The notes: generated by a model from the letters alone, not told the origin. Numbered from the stretch's first letter, positions 24,566 through 36,958 are shown. The stretch: 64,000 nt of DNA from Poecilobothrus nobilitatus (GCA_947095535.1 OX352773.1:267956515-268020514); one strand, 5' to 3'. Program-made: numbers and translations.

Positions 24566-25759
24566 TAACAATGTTGGAAGGTTAAAAACTTCAAAATTCA
24601 AAAGAAATAAAAGTGTTAAATAAGATCGATATGAACAAATCATCTCTAAATCTTATGACCCAGAACACTTTAATACAACTAAATAAGTAACCTTGAAATG
24701 AAAGTGGAATCAAAATGAAAACAAATATTAATACAAGAAGTAAATATGGCTTATATAACAGGTTACCATATGAATCCCTTTTTTCAAAACAAGCAAACTA
24801 AATTAACCTTTAAATACATATTCTATGAACGGAAATCTATTTCTTAATCTTTTATTTCTATCAGACGTCTTACAGACAAATTTTCATTACAAACTTAACA
24901 ATAATATGTAAAAACATCTTAAAGATATGGAATAGTATTTGTAGTGCAACTTCTTTCCGATACATTAATTCAGGATTAATATTATTATTACCTCTTTTCA
25001 TTATTTAAAAACTTTTAAAAAACATCTTAAATTTTAATTTCCTTTCTTTCAAAATAAAAAAAAAAAAGTTTCTACACTATTTTCATTTTGAATTGACTTT
25101 TAGTAACTTTAAACATAAACTTTGTATGCTAGTTATTTCCTTTTTTTTTTTTTTTTCCTTTTCAACTTACGACTTTTTATCCAAAATTAAAATTTCAAAG
25201 TTATAAAACGAAACTATAACAATAGAAATTTGGAAAAAGTTTTCTGAAAAGAAAAAGGATATTATAAATTGCTGTGAGGCACGAACAACTAAATATAATA
25301 ATATTAATGATGAAAAATTTTAAAATTATTCTAGTAAAACAAAACACACATAAAAAAATCCTATTTTTCTATTTATGGATCCTTAAACAAAATAAAAAAA
25401 TTTTATTGATATAAAACAAACTTTTTCACAGGTTCTTTAGCTTTCTTTTATATTTTTTTAAAAGTAAAAGAAAACTAAAATAATTAAATTTCCTTTATTC
25501 TGTCTCAGGTCCTATTAGGAACAAAATAAAAAATGTATACTTTAAATCATCAGAAAAAAAAAAAAGAAAAAACGTTTTTCCAGGATTTCAGGATTCTTTT
25601 TTATATTGTTAAAGTACCATTAGTTAAGATTTATTTTGTTAAGTTACGCGTTATATTGTTGAGAAACGTCATTTTTAAGTTATCTATTCTAAACTAACAT
25701 AATATCTACTTCAAATCGAACAAGAACAAAAGGTATTTTTATACACGTGGATTAAATAT
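24566..25759. other. Gene-free AT-rich spacer
   Basis: No gene, RNA gene or repeat recognised. Long A/T tracts throughout. Confidence 0.55.
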
Positions 25760-26235
25760 AAACCAAAATTCAAAATGCCAAAATTCCAAAATACTAATAT
25801 CCCAAAACAGTTTCTTAGCGCAATTCCTTTTGAATTTTTTTTATTTCGGATGTGGGTCGATTTGATGAAAACAAAAATATTGAATGCGAAGAATGTTGGA
25901 AAAAAATCTAAAAAAGAATATATGCCTACATATTTATATTTCTTTTTCTAAATATTCTGGAAAAAATTCCAAATGCCCGCTAACATTGAAACTCTGATTT
26001 TGAATCCACCTCTAAAATCCCTCCTAATCCAGAATAAAGCACATACATATACATATAAATATTGTGGAAAAAGCGTACACATTAATTTCATAACCAACTA
26101 AAAGTCCCTTCATATTCAGAATCTCACATTTACATATACATATGTTAGCTTTTTAGTATTTTGGGATTTTGCAATTTGGGATTTTGATATTTTGCGATTT
26201 TATAATTTGAGATTTTGGAATTTGTGATTTTTTCG
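25760..26235. mobile_element. Fold-back-like family D, copy 1 (short form)
   Basis: The left arm 25763-25810 is built of degenerate subrepeats such as CAAAATTCCAAAATACTAA. The right arm 26153-26233 is the inverted counterpart (TTTTGGGATTTTGCAATTTG, then GGATTTTGATATTTTGCG). The core contains two related units reading TTTTGAATCCACC-TCTAAAATCCCTCC and TTTCATAACC-ACTAAAAGTCCCTTC, in the orientation opposite to that of the copy at 43046. The right border TTCGTGGCGGTCC resembles TTCGTAGTAGATCC at the right border of copy 2. No coding capacity. Confidence 0.65.
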
Positions 26236-27486
26236 TGGCGGTCCTGAATCAGAAGTAGGCACATATTATTTTTTACAGATCTTAATAAACTGTCATATTA
26301 AAATAAGCATTTTTTTGACGAAAAACTTCATATTTTAGCATTAAACACGTAACCGTAATCAACGTAAAGAAGAGTTATGGTTTATTATAGATATTTCATT
26401 TAATTCCTATCCATTATATAAAAGAATAAACGTCCAAATCATTCATCACATTTTGTAATATTATCTGTGTTATTTTAATTGATAAGATCGTTCTACACCA
26501 AACTTTTTACAGAGTTCATCAATAATATTTTTTGAAATTTTCATTAATTCAAAAGCAAATGGCTAATAGCATTACGAATAAATATTGCACCTTATTACTA
26601 TAACCATTATTATTCACATTTATTCAATTTTAAATTAAACATTAATTCTTCTATATGGAGCAAAATATTATAAACAATTACTCATAATTTAAATTGCGTC
26701 ATGATCAAAATTTCTAGAAATTTAAATAATGATTCTAATAATAAAATTAACTATTACCAAAATGCAATATAGAAAACAAAGATGTTAAAGGAAGGAAGAA
26801 AATGATGAGAAATAATAACAATGTACTTTAATGTGTTTACAGAGCTGAAAAGTTTAAGAAAATTTTTCTTTTTTTCAGTAATAATTTTTTAATTTATAAA
26901 AGTAATAATGTTAAAAATCTATTGTAATTTTTTACCAAGGATAATTTTGTTCAATCTCAATCATATTTCATTCCTTTATCTCTTCTGTGTATCTTTCCTA
27001 ACTAAGCCAAAGTAATGAATAATAATTTAATGAAGATTTCTTTTTAAATTAAAAAACGTTTAACGTAGTGATGCCAACCGTTTGTTTTTTCTGAACGTGT
27101 CATTTAATTAGGGGTTATATTGGTTATAGTAAAGGTCATTTTAAATTTTGAAAACATGATGCTTATTTTTAAGTATTGATACATTTTAATAATTTTTTCC
27201 ACATTGAATTGCTCACAATACGACACTACTACCCGTTTCTACATACGCAGCAATTGTAATGAAATACAACTTAATATTCTAAGGTGATATATTCCATATG
27301 ATATTTCTTAGAATATGAAGTTGTGACTCTAGAAAAAACTAAAAATACATAAAATCATGCTTTATAAAATAATATTTTGATGACAACACAAGGTATATCC
27401 CTGTGAAATAGGGATATCTAAATAAAATTCCCGTAATATCTTAAAAAATATTTGATAATACTAAAATATGATACACTGTTCCTCTT
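26236..27486. other. Gene-free AT-rich spacer
   Basis: No gene or recognisable repeat seen. Confidence 0.55.
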
Positions 27487-27862
27487 CATACCTGTATGGA
27501 CTATGTTCGTCAGTCGTTAGTTTCGCTATTTAAACTCAGCATTTTCGACCGCCGTCTTCGAATAGTTGTAATACAACTTCTTTCTTTATATGGAAATAAC
27601 TCAGTATCTCTTGAAGCTACGTATCTGAAATTTTGCAAAATGGTGGCGAGTTACAGGCCAATAACATCAATAAAATTTGGTTTTGCTGGTGCAACAGGTC
27701 CGGTTAGCTGTCACACAATTCCAAAATTTACATAAATATATTTTGGTACTTAATGTAGGTACTAAAATATCTGAAATTTTGTAAAAGATGATCAAGTTTC
27801 ATAAAACTTGTATATATTACGTTCATACGGGTATACCAAAGTTGACACAGTCTGTTCTACTT
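27487..27862 (+). mobile_element. Repeat family A, copy 3 (internally deleted)
   Basis: The left end (CATACCTGTATGGACTATGTTC) passes directly into the internal GTTAGTTTCGCTATTTAAAC region. The segment with the CGTCCGTC tract seen in the other copies is therefore absent. The right inverted repeat GTTCATACGGGTAT is at 27821-27834, followed by the conserved outer tail (AAAGTTGACACAGTCTGTTC). The 79-codon open frame across it is accidental. Confidence 0.8.
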
Positions 27863-29880
27863 CATTATTTCATTTATAAGTTATTTACTGTTATGTGGTA
27901 TATTTCATTATAGATTTTTTTTTATGACGTGATATAAAAATTTTTTATGCAAAAATAATAAGAATTTTTTTTTTGTAGTTTGAGGGTTAAATAAAAAGTA
28001 AAACAATATAAAAATTCAAACCTTAGAAATCCTTAAATATATAAACCTAAACCTAAACTAAACCTAAAAAAAATTGTTTTAAAAATCATACATTCATTGA
28101 ACGAAAACAAAAACAACAAGAAAAAGTAACTCATGAATGCTTAAAATGGGCGACGCCTGTTTCTTTAATGATTTTATTTTCTACTGTTATTTTTTCAAAA
28201 TATTAAAAAATAAAAATATCGTTTTTATTTGTTATAACATATATATGTTTCACACCAGACCCGTCAGGCCCATCAATTTATTTAAATATATTTTTTTCTT
28301 TCAATTTATCAGACCCATCAATTTATTTCAATATTGTATTATCCTTTATTTTTTCGCAAGTCGAATTATGTGTACACTATGTATGAGTGAGTGTGCGTGT
28401 GTGCAGGATGAAAAAAAAAAACTTTTATTCATTTATGAAAAATGATTGTTTTTTTTTCCCCGCTTAATGTATTAGTTAGATTTTTTATTCTTGTTGTATG
28501 CAAAATTTAGTCCTTTCATGGTGTTCAGAGTATTAAGCATTTTTTAAAGCTTTATTTTTTATTTTTTGTTTCTGCCGGGTAGGAAACTTTTACTGCGAAA
28601 AATAAAACCTAAAAATAAAAATCAAAAGAAAATAAGTAAACACAAATATGTTTGAATTATAGATGAGCGGTACACTTTCCTTTCTCTTATTTATTTTTAA
28701 CATCATGACAATAAAAATTGAGGGAAGAAAAGAGAAAGTAATAACTTTCGAATAAAAAACATTGTTGCTGATGTTACCACGAAGTAATCAATCATTACTG
28801 ATTATTGTTTGTTTTCTTTCTCTTTCTACACACTTTTTTCTTTTTCTTTTCTTATCTTTTCTTTTAGCAAAAAATTACTGTTATTTAAAGGTAATTTAAC
28901 CGCCAATTTTTCTATTTTTATTTCTCCGGAAACTTTAAATCATTATGTCAGAACAATTCTGTGTTAACAGAGTTTTTGTTTCTGTATTTCTGGTATGTTT
29001 GATAAGTTTTTAAGAAATTTGTTTTTAATTTTTACCTATAAAATAATGAAAAAAAAAATTAAAACAAAAATGGAAGAAATAAAAGAAAGGTATATTAAAA
29101 ATCAAGCTACCATATAAATTTAAATTAATGTTTAATGTTTTATTAAAAATAAAAAAAAATGAAACCTTTTATTTTGTTTCATTTTTTGGCAGCAAACAAT
29201 AAAAGTTCCATGAAAAATGTAGACAAAGAAAAAGTTTATATGCAAAATATAAAAACAATAAACATTTTAAATAATGCGACAATTAACGTTAAGCAACAAA
29301 TGAAATGATGGTGTTAAAAAAAGAAATCAAAATGATTTATAAGATTAATTATTTATTTTAAACTCTAATAATTATTAAAAGTAAAAAATTAGTCAAGAAA
29401 AAAAAAAATAAATATTAAATTATTGTTGATTTTGTATAAATTTTGAAATATTAAAAGATTGAAGATTTTTCACTTTTTTGATTTAAAATATTTTTTATTT
29501 AATTTAGAATAATATTTATTAATTTAATTTTTCCTTTTTAATTATTATAAAAGCAATTTATTTTAATTAAAATTATTAGTTAAGAAGAAAAATTTAAATA
29601 ATTCATATTTATTTGAGGATAAAATTTTATATGTTTTATTTGGAATTTGGTGAATAGATATTAGCATATTTTAAAATTAAAAATAAAGAAGACAAAATAT
29701 AAAAGCAAAGGTCTTTAAAGGAGGAAATTTTCCAAAAGGCAATAAATCAACAATTTAGGAGATCATTACTTGAACCGAAATTTTTATTTTTTCTTAGAAT
29801 TTGATATAAGAAAAAATTGTTAAAAAATACAAGAAATTTTTTAATATTTTTATAGGTAATTAAAAAAACCTGTATAATTA
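27863..29880. other. Gene-free AT-rich spacer
   Basis: No gene recognised. A short imperfect duplication ATTTATTTAAATAT / CAATTTATTTCAATAT with preceding AGGCCCATC and AGACCCATC lies at about 28266-28336. Short CCTAAA runs near 28044-28067 are not an insect telomere unit. The rest is A/T-rich. Confidence 0.5.
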
Positions 29881-29893
29881 TACTAACGTATTA

Positions 29894-29975
29894 AAAAAAT
29901 CAGCTGCCTCCATCACAGGACGGACCGCTATTATACAAGAAGTATAAAGCCAAAATTGATCGATTTTCTACATAA
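29894..29975 (-). pseudogene. Coding-like island, probably LINE reverse transcriptase fragment
   Basis: A sharply G+C-richer island. On the minus strand one frame gives QFWLYTSC, then IIAVRPVMEAADF. This resembles the W-L-Y-T...RP(V/I)M motif just C-terminal of the catalytic region in insect LINE reverse transcriptases. The plus strand gives a rival reading: TACTAAC (29881-29887, a textbook branch-point match), then AAATCAG. After that, 23 codons starting LPPSQDGPLLYKK run to a TAA at 29973-29975, as a terminal exon would. I favour the LINE fragment because the motif match is residue-specific and other LINE debris is present. Neither is proven. Confidence 0.35.
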
Positions 29976-30569
29976 TAATTTATATCAAAGCAAACTAACT
30001 TCTAATAATTTAACATCATGTTTTTATTCAATAGCAATAATAAGCAATTAAATTGTAAAAATATATTATGTACATTCATTCATACATCTATTTACATATG
30101 TATGTATGTACAAATTTTTTTTTTGTATTCAAAAATATTAGAGGTAAAATGGCGTGTTATAATAATATGTATGTAATTTGGACTTGAAAAAAAAATTAAA
30201 TAAAAGTTAAAGTTGGAATGTATCAAAAAATCTTCTACCGCAAAGTTGTTGCTCTTTGCTAGTGTAACAATTTTTTCTTAATAATTTTTCTCATAATATT
30301 TTTCTGTTACGAAATATTCGTAAAATATTCCGGTTATCTGATTTGCTCCAAAAGCTTGTTAATTCGAGAGATTTATATCAAAACCTTAAATATGAAATTT
30401 CAAAAAAATTCCGGTCAGTCGTTTAGGCTGTACACGTGCCCACAGACACACACACACACAGATAGACATCACGCTAAAAAAATCACCGTAGTAGTGCATT
30501 TTTGCCAAAATCTCGGGTACAAATTTTTAGTATGAAAACAATACTTACCTTATACATAATTGTATGCGG
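29976..30569. other. AT-rich spacer with a possible degraded repeat
   Basis: No gene. At about 30398-30530 a phrase CCGGTCAGTCGTTTAGGCTG is followed by an (AC)n tract and a segment of mixed composition. Such 'CGGTCAG-CGTTT' phrases are common inside insect mobile elements, but the family cannot be named from one copy. Confidence 0.4.
30443..30460. repeat. (AC)n microsatellite
   Basis: A short run of AC dinucleotides inside a possibly repeat-derived block. Confidence 0.8.
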
Positions 30570-30589
30570 CCGGTAATATAATGTTGGAA

Positions 30590-30850
30590 CAAAAAATATT
30601 GTACAGGTGTTTAAAAATAGCAAATTTTCAATTTTTGATCCCTAAAAACTCTTAAACTGGGGCACGTATAAAAAAGAGGTGTAAAGGACGTATTTCTGAA
30701 CAAACTTATGCTAAATTTCTAAATCTAATCTTTTTTCTCTCAAAATTTCAAAATTCTATATAAAAGCATTGCGCATATATTATAAGAGAAGCAAAATCTT
30801 GCAAAATTTTGTTTTTACATAACGATAAATATAAATACCAAATGGTAAAA
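30590..30850 (+). mobile_element. Repeat family B, fragment (one partial module)
   Basis: Begins near GTACAGGTGTTTAAAAATAG, continues with the CAAATTTTCAATTTTTGA block, and ends at TTTTTACATAACGATAAATA. All appear in the same order in the full copies. Neither terminus is present, and divergence from the other copies is higher, so this is an old fragment. Confidence 0.65.
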
Positions 30851-33800
30851 AATTTGATTATTTTAATATTTTTATAAAGCATATTTTCTAGTGGAAGCAC
30901 AATATAATAATACGAAACAATCTGTACCTATAGGATATATATCAATATATGGCATCTTAAAGATTGTTATTAGACCGATATGACGGTATTCCAGTCTATT
31001 GACCGATCATTTTCCGAAATATTTATCGTTATTTAAGTAAGTAACCAACATTTTAAAATGTTCATTTTAACCATTTGTTATCATATTCGCCAGTAGAAAT
31101 CTCCACAGATATTCTTGAAATTAATAGTATAGTTTTATTTATGTAAGATCACTATTTGTCGTACACCTTAAATTAAAATAGAAATTTATGACTTTATAAC
31201 TTAAAAAGAAAGGCATACAAAATGTGTTTCCATATATATATTTCTGTCATATCTATTAATTAGATTAGCTACTGCGTTGCATAAAAAAATATATATATAT
31301 AATGCAATACAACATTTCATTATAATTTCATGAAAATCGGTCGAGTATAATAGTTTTTATAATAAATATAGGAAAAACTTTTCCTATTGAAAAAAGTATG
31401 CCTATATTAAATATTATATGTATTTTCATATTTTCTCTATTTTTATTGTATCATATTAAATTATAATGTGATCGTTTCTAAAATATCTAATAATATTATC
31501 ATTTTTTAATTTCTTTAATATATTAAGTTTTAATTTTTTTCATATTATATCCTGCTCGTAAAAATAATATTCAATAAAAAAATAAATTATTTTTCAATAA
31601 TAAAAATTTAAGTATCACTCAACCTTGTCCATTAACCAACATATTGTTTTTATATATTTATTTTTTTTTTTTTTTCGAATTTAAATTAAAAACAAAAAAA
31701 AACCCACATTAAATATAATGTATTAATTTATTTATCTATATCTCAAGGTTTTTTTTTTCAACACATTAAACATTTTGTAGACATTAAACATAAATAATAA
31801 AAAAAATAATCAATCATCGAAAGTAATTTATGTAATTTGTAATCTACTCTTACACTCAAATTTAATAAAAACAAAGTTAAAAAAACACAACAAATATAAC
31901 AACAGCAAAAAAAAAAGAAACCAATAATCTATTGCAATAATTTTATTTTAGTCCTGTCGATTATTCAAACAACTTGATATACACAAGCATTTACGAAAAA
32001 AAAAAAAAAAAAAAATCAAAAACTTTGTTTTATATATAGAAAAAAAAATTAAGAAAAAGCCATAAAAAATTTATTCAATTAAACTTTGACTTACATTCAA
32101 AGCCAAAAAAAGAACAAAAAAAAAAAAAAAATAAAAATAAATAAATCAAATCTCCAATGGATTAAGAGTAAACTTTTTTTTTTTTGTAAGATTCTGTAAA
32201 AAAAAGTTTCAATAATAATAAAAACAACATCTACAACTTTAACAAAAAAAAAAACACAAAAAAAAAAAAAAACAAATAAAAGTAAGAAACAGGAAAACCA
32301 AAAATCTACAAAACAAAAAAAAAACATTCATCCGGAATTCTTAAAAAGTAAAAAAAAAAAAAAACAAATCCTAAACCTGCATATGTGTAAATAATAAATA
32401 TATATTACAGAAGTAGTGTTATTCCTAAATGGTACGATTAAACTGAAGTCCTTAGAAAAAAATTCAATAACTCGCCTTCCATATAGTATTTGAAACTTTT
32501 AAATAATCTCGAAAATTTTTTTATTGGGTAACTAAATCTAGTTGGCAACCTCTTAACCTTTTCAATTGAAACATCTCTTAAACATAGGACAAAACTAAAA
32601 ATAAATAGATAATATCCATAATTCCTAAAACGAACCTATTTATAAAAATGTTCAACATCACCACTGTATAAAATATAAAATACAGGAAATTACTCAATAA
32701 AGGAGTTAAAGAATTTTTTTAGAAAAGTTCTTGAAAGTTTTTTTTTTTTGTTTGGATTGCCTTTCACTATTTTGTTTTTTTGTTTTAATTCTGGGTTAAT
32801 GCTTAAAAGGATATGTACATAATTTAATACATATTTTTTTTTTTTTTTTTGTTATTTCTGTTTGAAATTCTCATATGTGCAATTTTATAAAAGCTTGTTT
32901 ATCCATTTCATTCATTTTATTTTACCTTGTACTTTAATTTAATTCCAGTTATTAAGTGTAGAATAACTTTCATTTTCTGTTTCTTTAATTTTTTCTTGTT
33001 TTTTTTTTTTTTGTTTGAAAAAAAGAAATCTTTAAATTGTAATTTAATATCTTAAAAGTAGAAGAAAAAAATCTTTAGGTTTCACATTAAAGTTTTCAAA
33101 AGAAAATTGGTATACAGAAGAATAAGAAGAAGAATCAAATTAATAAAATAAAATCGCTTTCGTTATTCTTACGTCCAGTACACATTGTCCTAATGATTAC
33201 TTAAAATATAATAAATTATTTTTTTTTTTTCAACTTAAATTGATGATGTTATATACATCCAGATCACATACTTAATTAATCAATTGCTTATTATTAACTT
33301 AATTTAAATATTTAATTAAAGAAAAAAAAAAATTAATATTAAAGATTCTTGCTTTATATGCCATTTGAGTCTAATGAACTCATATAATAATTTTATTTTT
33401 AATATTGTTAAAAAATACCAGAAAAATTTTCAAATACAGTATTTATTTAATTACCTAACCTAACGTGACGAGTCTGTTTAGATAAAAACGAAAAATTTCT
33501 GGGAACTAAGTATTGTAGAAGGCAACAATTAGATAAAATAATCAAAATAATATAATTAAAATTTTGAGACTAGAACTGGTATTATATTTCGACGAAAGTT
33601 TGACGTTAACAAAAACTTTGAGTATTCATACTTAGAGTATTGAGTTTTGAATATTGAGTATAATATTTTGAGTACTTCGCAACATATTCATGTAACTAAA
33701 ATTGTTTCTAGACACATTTAATTTTTTGAAAATTCTGAATAGTGAATAATCTAAATTTTTTTACTAAAATCTTTAATTCGGGATCTATTAGGAATTAAAG

Positions 33801-34167
33801 TTTACATTGTATTGAAAAAACTCTAATAAAGCTATTATGTAATCGATTTAAGTTGGAGTATTTTTTGTTTTAACTCAATAAAAATTACAATGAATCAAAT
33901 TTTTCCCTCTAAATGCAACCATGTTTCTGTACTCAATTATAGTATGTCACAAGAAGAGGTCCCGACGAAATTTGAACTTTATTTCTTTTTATTTTAACCT
34001 CAATAAAAATTATTAATGGTGAATCCTAACAAGGTGACAGGACGTCTGAATGATTAAAAGAAATTATTTTTATAAATATATAAAATATTAAGTTACTTAT
34101 TTTTCCTCTTTTTGTAAAAACATTTCAAATAATTTTTTTTATTATTATCGAATTACTTATTTTTCAT
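30851..34167. other. Gene-free AT-rich spacer
   Basis: No gene recognised. It contains very long A-rich stretches around 31985-32370. A small inverted repeat GTTGCAT...ATGCAA around a (TA)n run lies at 31274-31306, followed by AAAATCGGTCGAG, a phrase typical of dispersed repeats. The open frame 32097-32327 on the minus strand is a phenylalanine-rich reading of A tracts. Confidence 0.5.
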
Positions 34168-34168
34168 C

Positions 34169-34413
34169 CAGCCATTGGCGCAGTGGTTGACGTACCGCTT
34201 CTCATTCATAAAGGAATGAGAGGTCTCGGGTTCGATTCCCGGCTGAGTACAATAATTATTTATATAAAAAAAAAAAAATATCCATATATCGCAATATGTA
34301 AATACTTTATATATCATTATATCACGTACACCCCACATTCCTACCAGGAAACAGGGGTTATATAGCTACCTGGCACGTTTCTGTACCACGGTATCTGAAT
34401 ATAAATAAATAAA
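34169..34413 (+). mobile_element. tRNA-derived SINE, second family
   Basis: The head has an A-box-like TGGCGCAGTGG (34176-34186) and a B-box GGTTCGATTCC (34229-34239) separated by CTTCTCATTCATAAAGGAAT. The body contains CACCCCACATTCCTACCAGG and AGCTACCTGGCACG. It ends in an AAAT-repeat tail (ATAAATAAATAAA), typical of some retroposons. It differs in head and body from the family at 47836. The tail runs directly into family A copy 4. Short open frames on both strands here are accidental. Confidence 0.8.
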
Positions 34414-34994
34414 CGAGGAAGAGTGCAGTAGAGTAGACTGTGTCAACTCTGGGATACCCGTATACCCGTATGAACGTAATATATCCTGTTTCTATAAAAC
34501 TTGATCATCTTCTAAAAACATTCAGATGTTGTAGTACCGAACTACAGAGATATATTTATGTAAATTGTGGAGTTGTATGGCAGCTACCCGAACCCGTCAC
34601 ACCACCACAACCAAATTTTGCAAAAGTTGTTGCAATAAAACTTGATCATCATTTGCAAAATTTCAGAAACCTAGCTTGAATAGATACTGAGTTATTTCTA
34701 TATAAAGATAGAAATTGTATGGCAGCTACTCGAACCCGCCGACCGAAAATGTTGGATTTAAATAGCAAAACGAACATTTTGTAAAAGTGACGTAAAAAAA
34801 ATTTCAGCCTCCTAGCTCCTTTATTTTTTTAGTTATCGGATGGACGGACGGACGGACGTACATGGCTTAATCGACTCAGAATTCGATTCTGAGCCGATCC
34901 ATACCTTTGACACTATATCTAGCTCGACTCCTTTAAGGTGTCACAAACGTAATGGCAAATTTATTATACCCTTGAACATAGTTCATACGGGTAT
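34414..34994 (-). mobile_element. Repeat family A, copy 4 (inverted)
   Basis: The inverted copy runs from the outer tail (GAGGAAGAGTGCAGTAGAGT) through the terminal repeat ATACCCGTATGAAC to the opposite terminus GTTCATACGGGTAT at 34981-34994. Eight bases of the first terminal repeat are duplicated (ATACCCGTATACCCGTATGAAC at 34454-34475). A GGACGGACGGACGGAC tract lies at about 34842-34857. It has fewer internal modules than copies 1 and 2. Open frames at 34440 and 34840 are accidental readings. Confidence 0.8.
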
Positions 34995-36454
34995 AATAAA
35001 TAAATACTTATTTTTCTTATTACATCTCTGAATAATAAGCTAAAGTTACTGTCACTGAAATATTCTTCTGTGATGTTATAATTTTTATTTCCATTTTGAT
35101 TTCTTACTTTATTATTAATTGTGAAATTTTTCCACTAACTTTAGTATAAAAATTTACTCCAATTTACCACTTTTATGATCAAATTATATTTTTTTCTATT
35201 ACTGTTGGTCAGGTCTAATAATCGTTCTAATTGAGAGAACCATTTTAATTGAGGAAATTATCAAAAAGAAACAAGTCAGTAAATTTACACATTTCATTTC
35301 TTAGAAAAAAGAAAATCCATTCTAATGACAAAATTAAAATAAAATTTTCAAGCAAAAAAAGATAAACTATTGTGTCACAAAATAGAATAGATTTCAAATT
35401 ATTTAAAAACATATATTTAATAATTTACATAATTATTCAAGTATAACATTTTTCTTTCGTTCATTTAAAGTCATTTAACAAATAATTTACAATAAAATTC
35501 ATCATTCTTCTAGAATCTAAAGAATAAAAAACAAAATAAAAAAATTTGCCATTTTACTGCCAAAAAATCACGTCCATATAAATTTCATCTCATTTAATTC
35601 CAATTTTGGAATTTCATTTCATATTCAAGGTCAGTTTTCTTTCATTTAATTTAAAATTAAAAAAAAAAAATATTTAAATTATGTACAATCTTTTTTTTTT
35701 TTTTTTTTCATATTATATTCAAAGAATTTGAACTTTTTACCTTCATTTCAGAATCTAAAAATCTTCACATTATGAAAACTTTCAGGAATAGATATATATT
35801 TATCTTCAAAATTTTTTACTATAGAATTAACCTAGACTAATGAGATTTTAACTAGAATATTTTAACATAAAACGAAATAATGTAAAAAAAAGCAAAAAAT
35901 ATAAAACAAACGTAAAAAAAAAAAAAAAAACAAGAGAAAGGCTGAACTTGAGATCAAATCGATAAATTTTATGCAAAAATTTACAATTGTAAAATGGAAT
36001 AAAACAAAACAAAAAACTCTTTTAAAAGACTAGAAAAGATAAAAAAGATCTAATTCTAAAATAAATTAAATCAGAAATAAAAATAAAAGGTATATTTTGT
36101 AATAATTTAAAAAAGTAAATTAAAAATTATTATTATTATTAATTATTTCCGTTGAATTTAAAAATATTTTATATCTAATATTATTATCACATCTAATTTA
36201 GAAAAGGTATCTGTCTAATGGCTAAAAATAAGCATATATGAAGAGTATATTATAAAAATGGCTAAAAATGAAAAAGAAAATATCATCTTTCTCTTACCAT
36301 ACATTCTCTTATCATTTTTCATCATAATATTCAAACATTTCCATGCGATGGGCGACATCCTTTTAATATTGTTAGATGTGTCCGTAGCCTATTATTAAGA
36401 ATTATCGTAATATATTGTTGCCTCATTTTTTAAAATATTTTTCAAGACAATTTT
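34995..36454. other. Gene-free AT-rich spacer
   Basis: No gene recognised. A small richer patch at 36342-36400 reads on the plus strand as HAMGDILLILLDVSVAYY before a stop, too short to support a call. Confidence 0.5.
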
Positions 36455-36735
36455 GAATAATGTTGTAGAACAACTTTTTTATGTAGCTCCATCGGATACG
36501 GAGTTACAGTCTCTCAAATGTTTAAAAGCCCTATTTTTAAAAGTTGAGATATTCACTTTGTTTTGCATAATAATTTTTCAATCTTGAAACGCCAAACGGC
36601 TGAACATTTTGTCTACCTTCATAAATCAATATCAAAATCATACAATTTTTAGCATGAAGACAAAATTTTGCAAGACTTTTTTTATACCTTAACTTCGGCA
36701 CAATTTTAGTTAGAATCTTGAAATTTTAAAAAAAT
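36455..36735 (-). mobile_element. Repeat family B, inverted fragment
   Basis: Runs from GTTGTAGAACAACTTTTTTA through TGTAGCTCCATCGGATACGG and AAAGCCCTATTTTTAAAAG to ACTTCGGCACAATTTTAGTT, collinear with the inverted copy at 53411. No termini remain. Divergence is high. Confidence 0.65.
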
Positions 36736-36758
36736 GAAATGGTTGAAAAAATCAAGAA

Positions 36759-36958
36759 TAATAATAATAGCTGCTACAGTGGAGCTCTATCTTTGGTTAT
36801 ATCATGCGAGAAGTTGTAATTCATTGATGACATATTAATAAGAATACTAATACCAATAATAATAGCTGCTGCAGTGACTGTGGAGGTTGCCTTCAATAAT
36901 TACTTCATGCAGTAAGGTGTTATATACTACTGCATGTTCTAACGGCTATAGTCACTGC
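36759..36958. repeat. Nested inverted and direct repeat upstream of LINE-type tail
   Basis: AATAATAGCTGCTRCAGTG occurs at about 36762 and again at about 36858, period 96. Downstream, GCAGTGACT (36871-36879) is mirrored by AGTCACTGC (36950-36958), and CATGCAGTA (36906-36914) by TACTGCATG (36928-36936). This gives a nested fold-back of about 88 bp. It could be part of a LINE 3' end or a small palindromic insertion. Confidence 0.7.

Noticed and set aside
28044..28067. CCTAAA-type short repeats
   Set aside because: Irregular units, not the TTAGG repeat, and only a few copies.
32097..32327. Phenylalanine-rich minus-strand open frame that could suggest a membrane protein
   Set aside because: It is produced by runs of A on the plus strand; hydrophobicity here is a composition artefact.
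33454..33468. CCTAACCTAAC, resembling the insect telomere unit
   Set aside because: Only two units, also seen once at about 44212. Too short for a telomeric tract and expected by chance or from retrotransposon tails.
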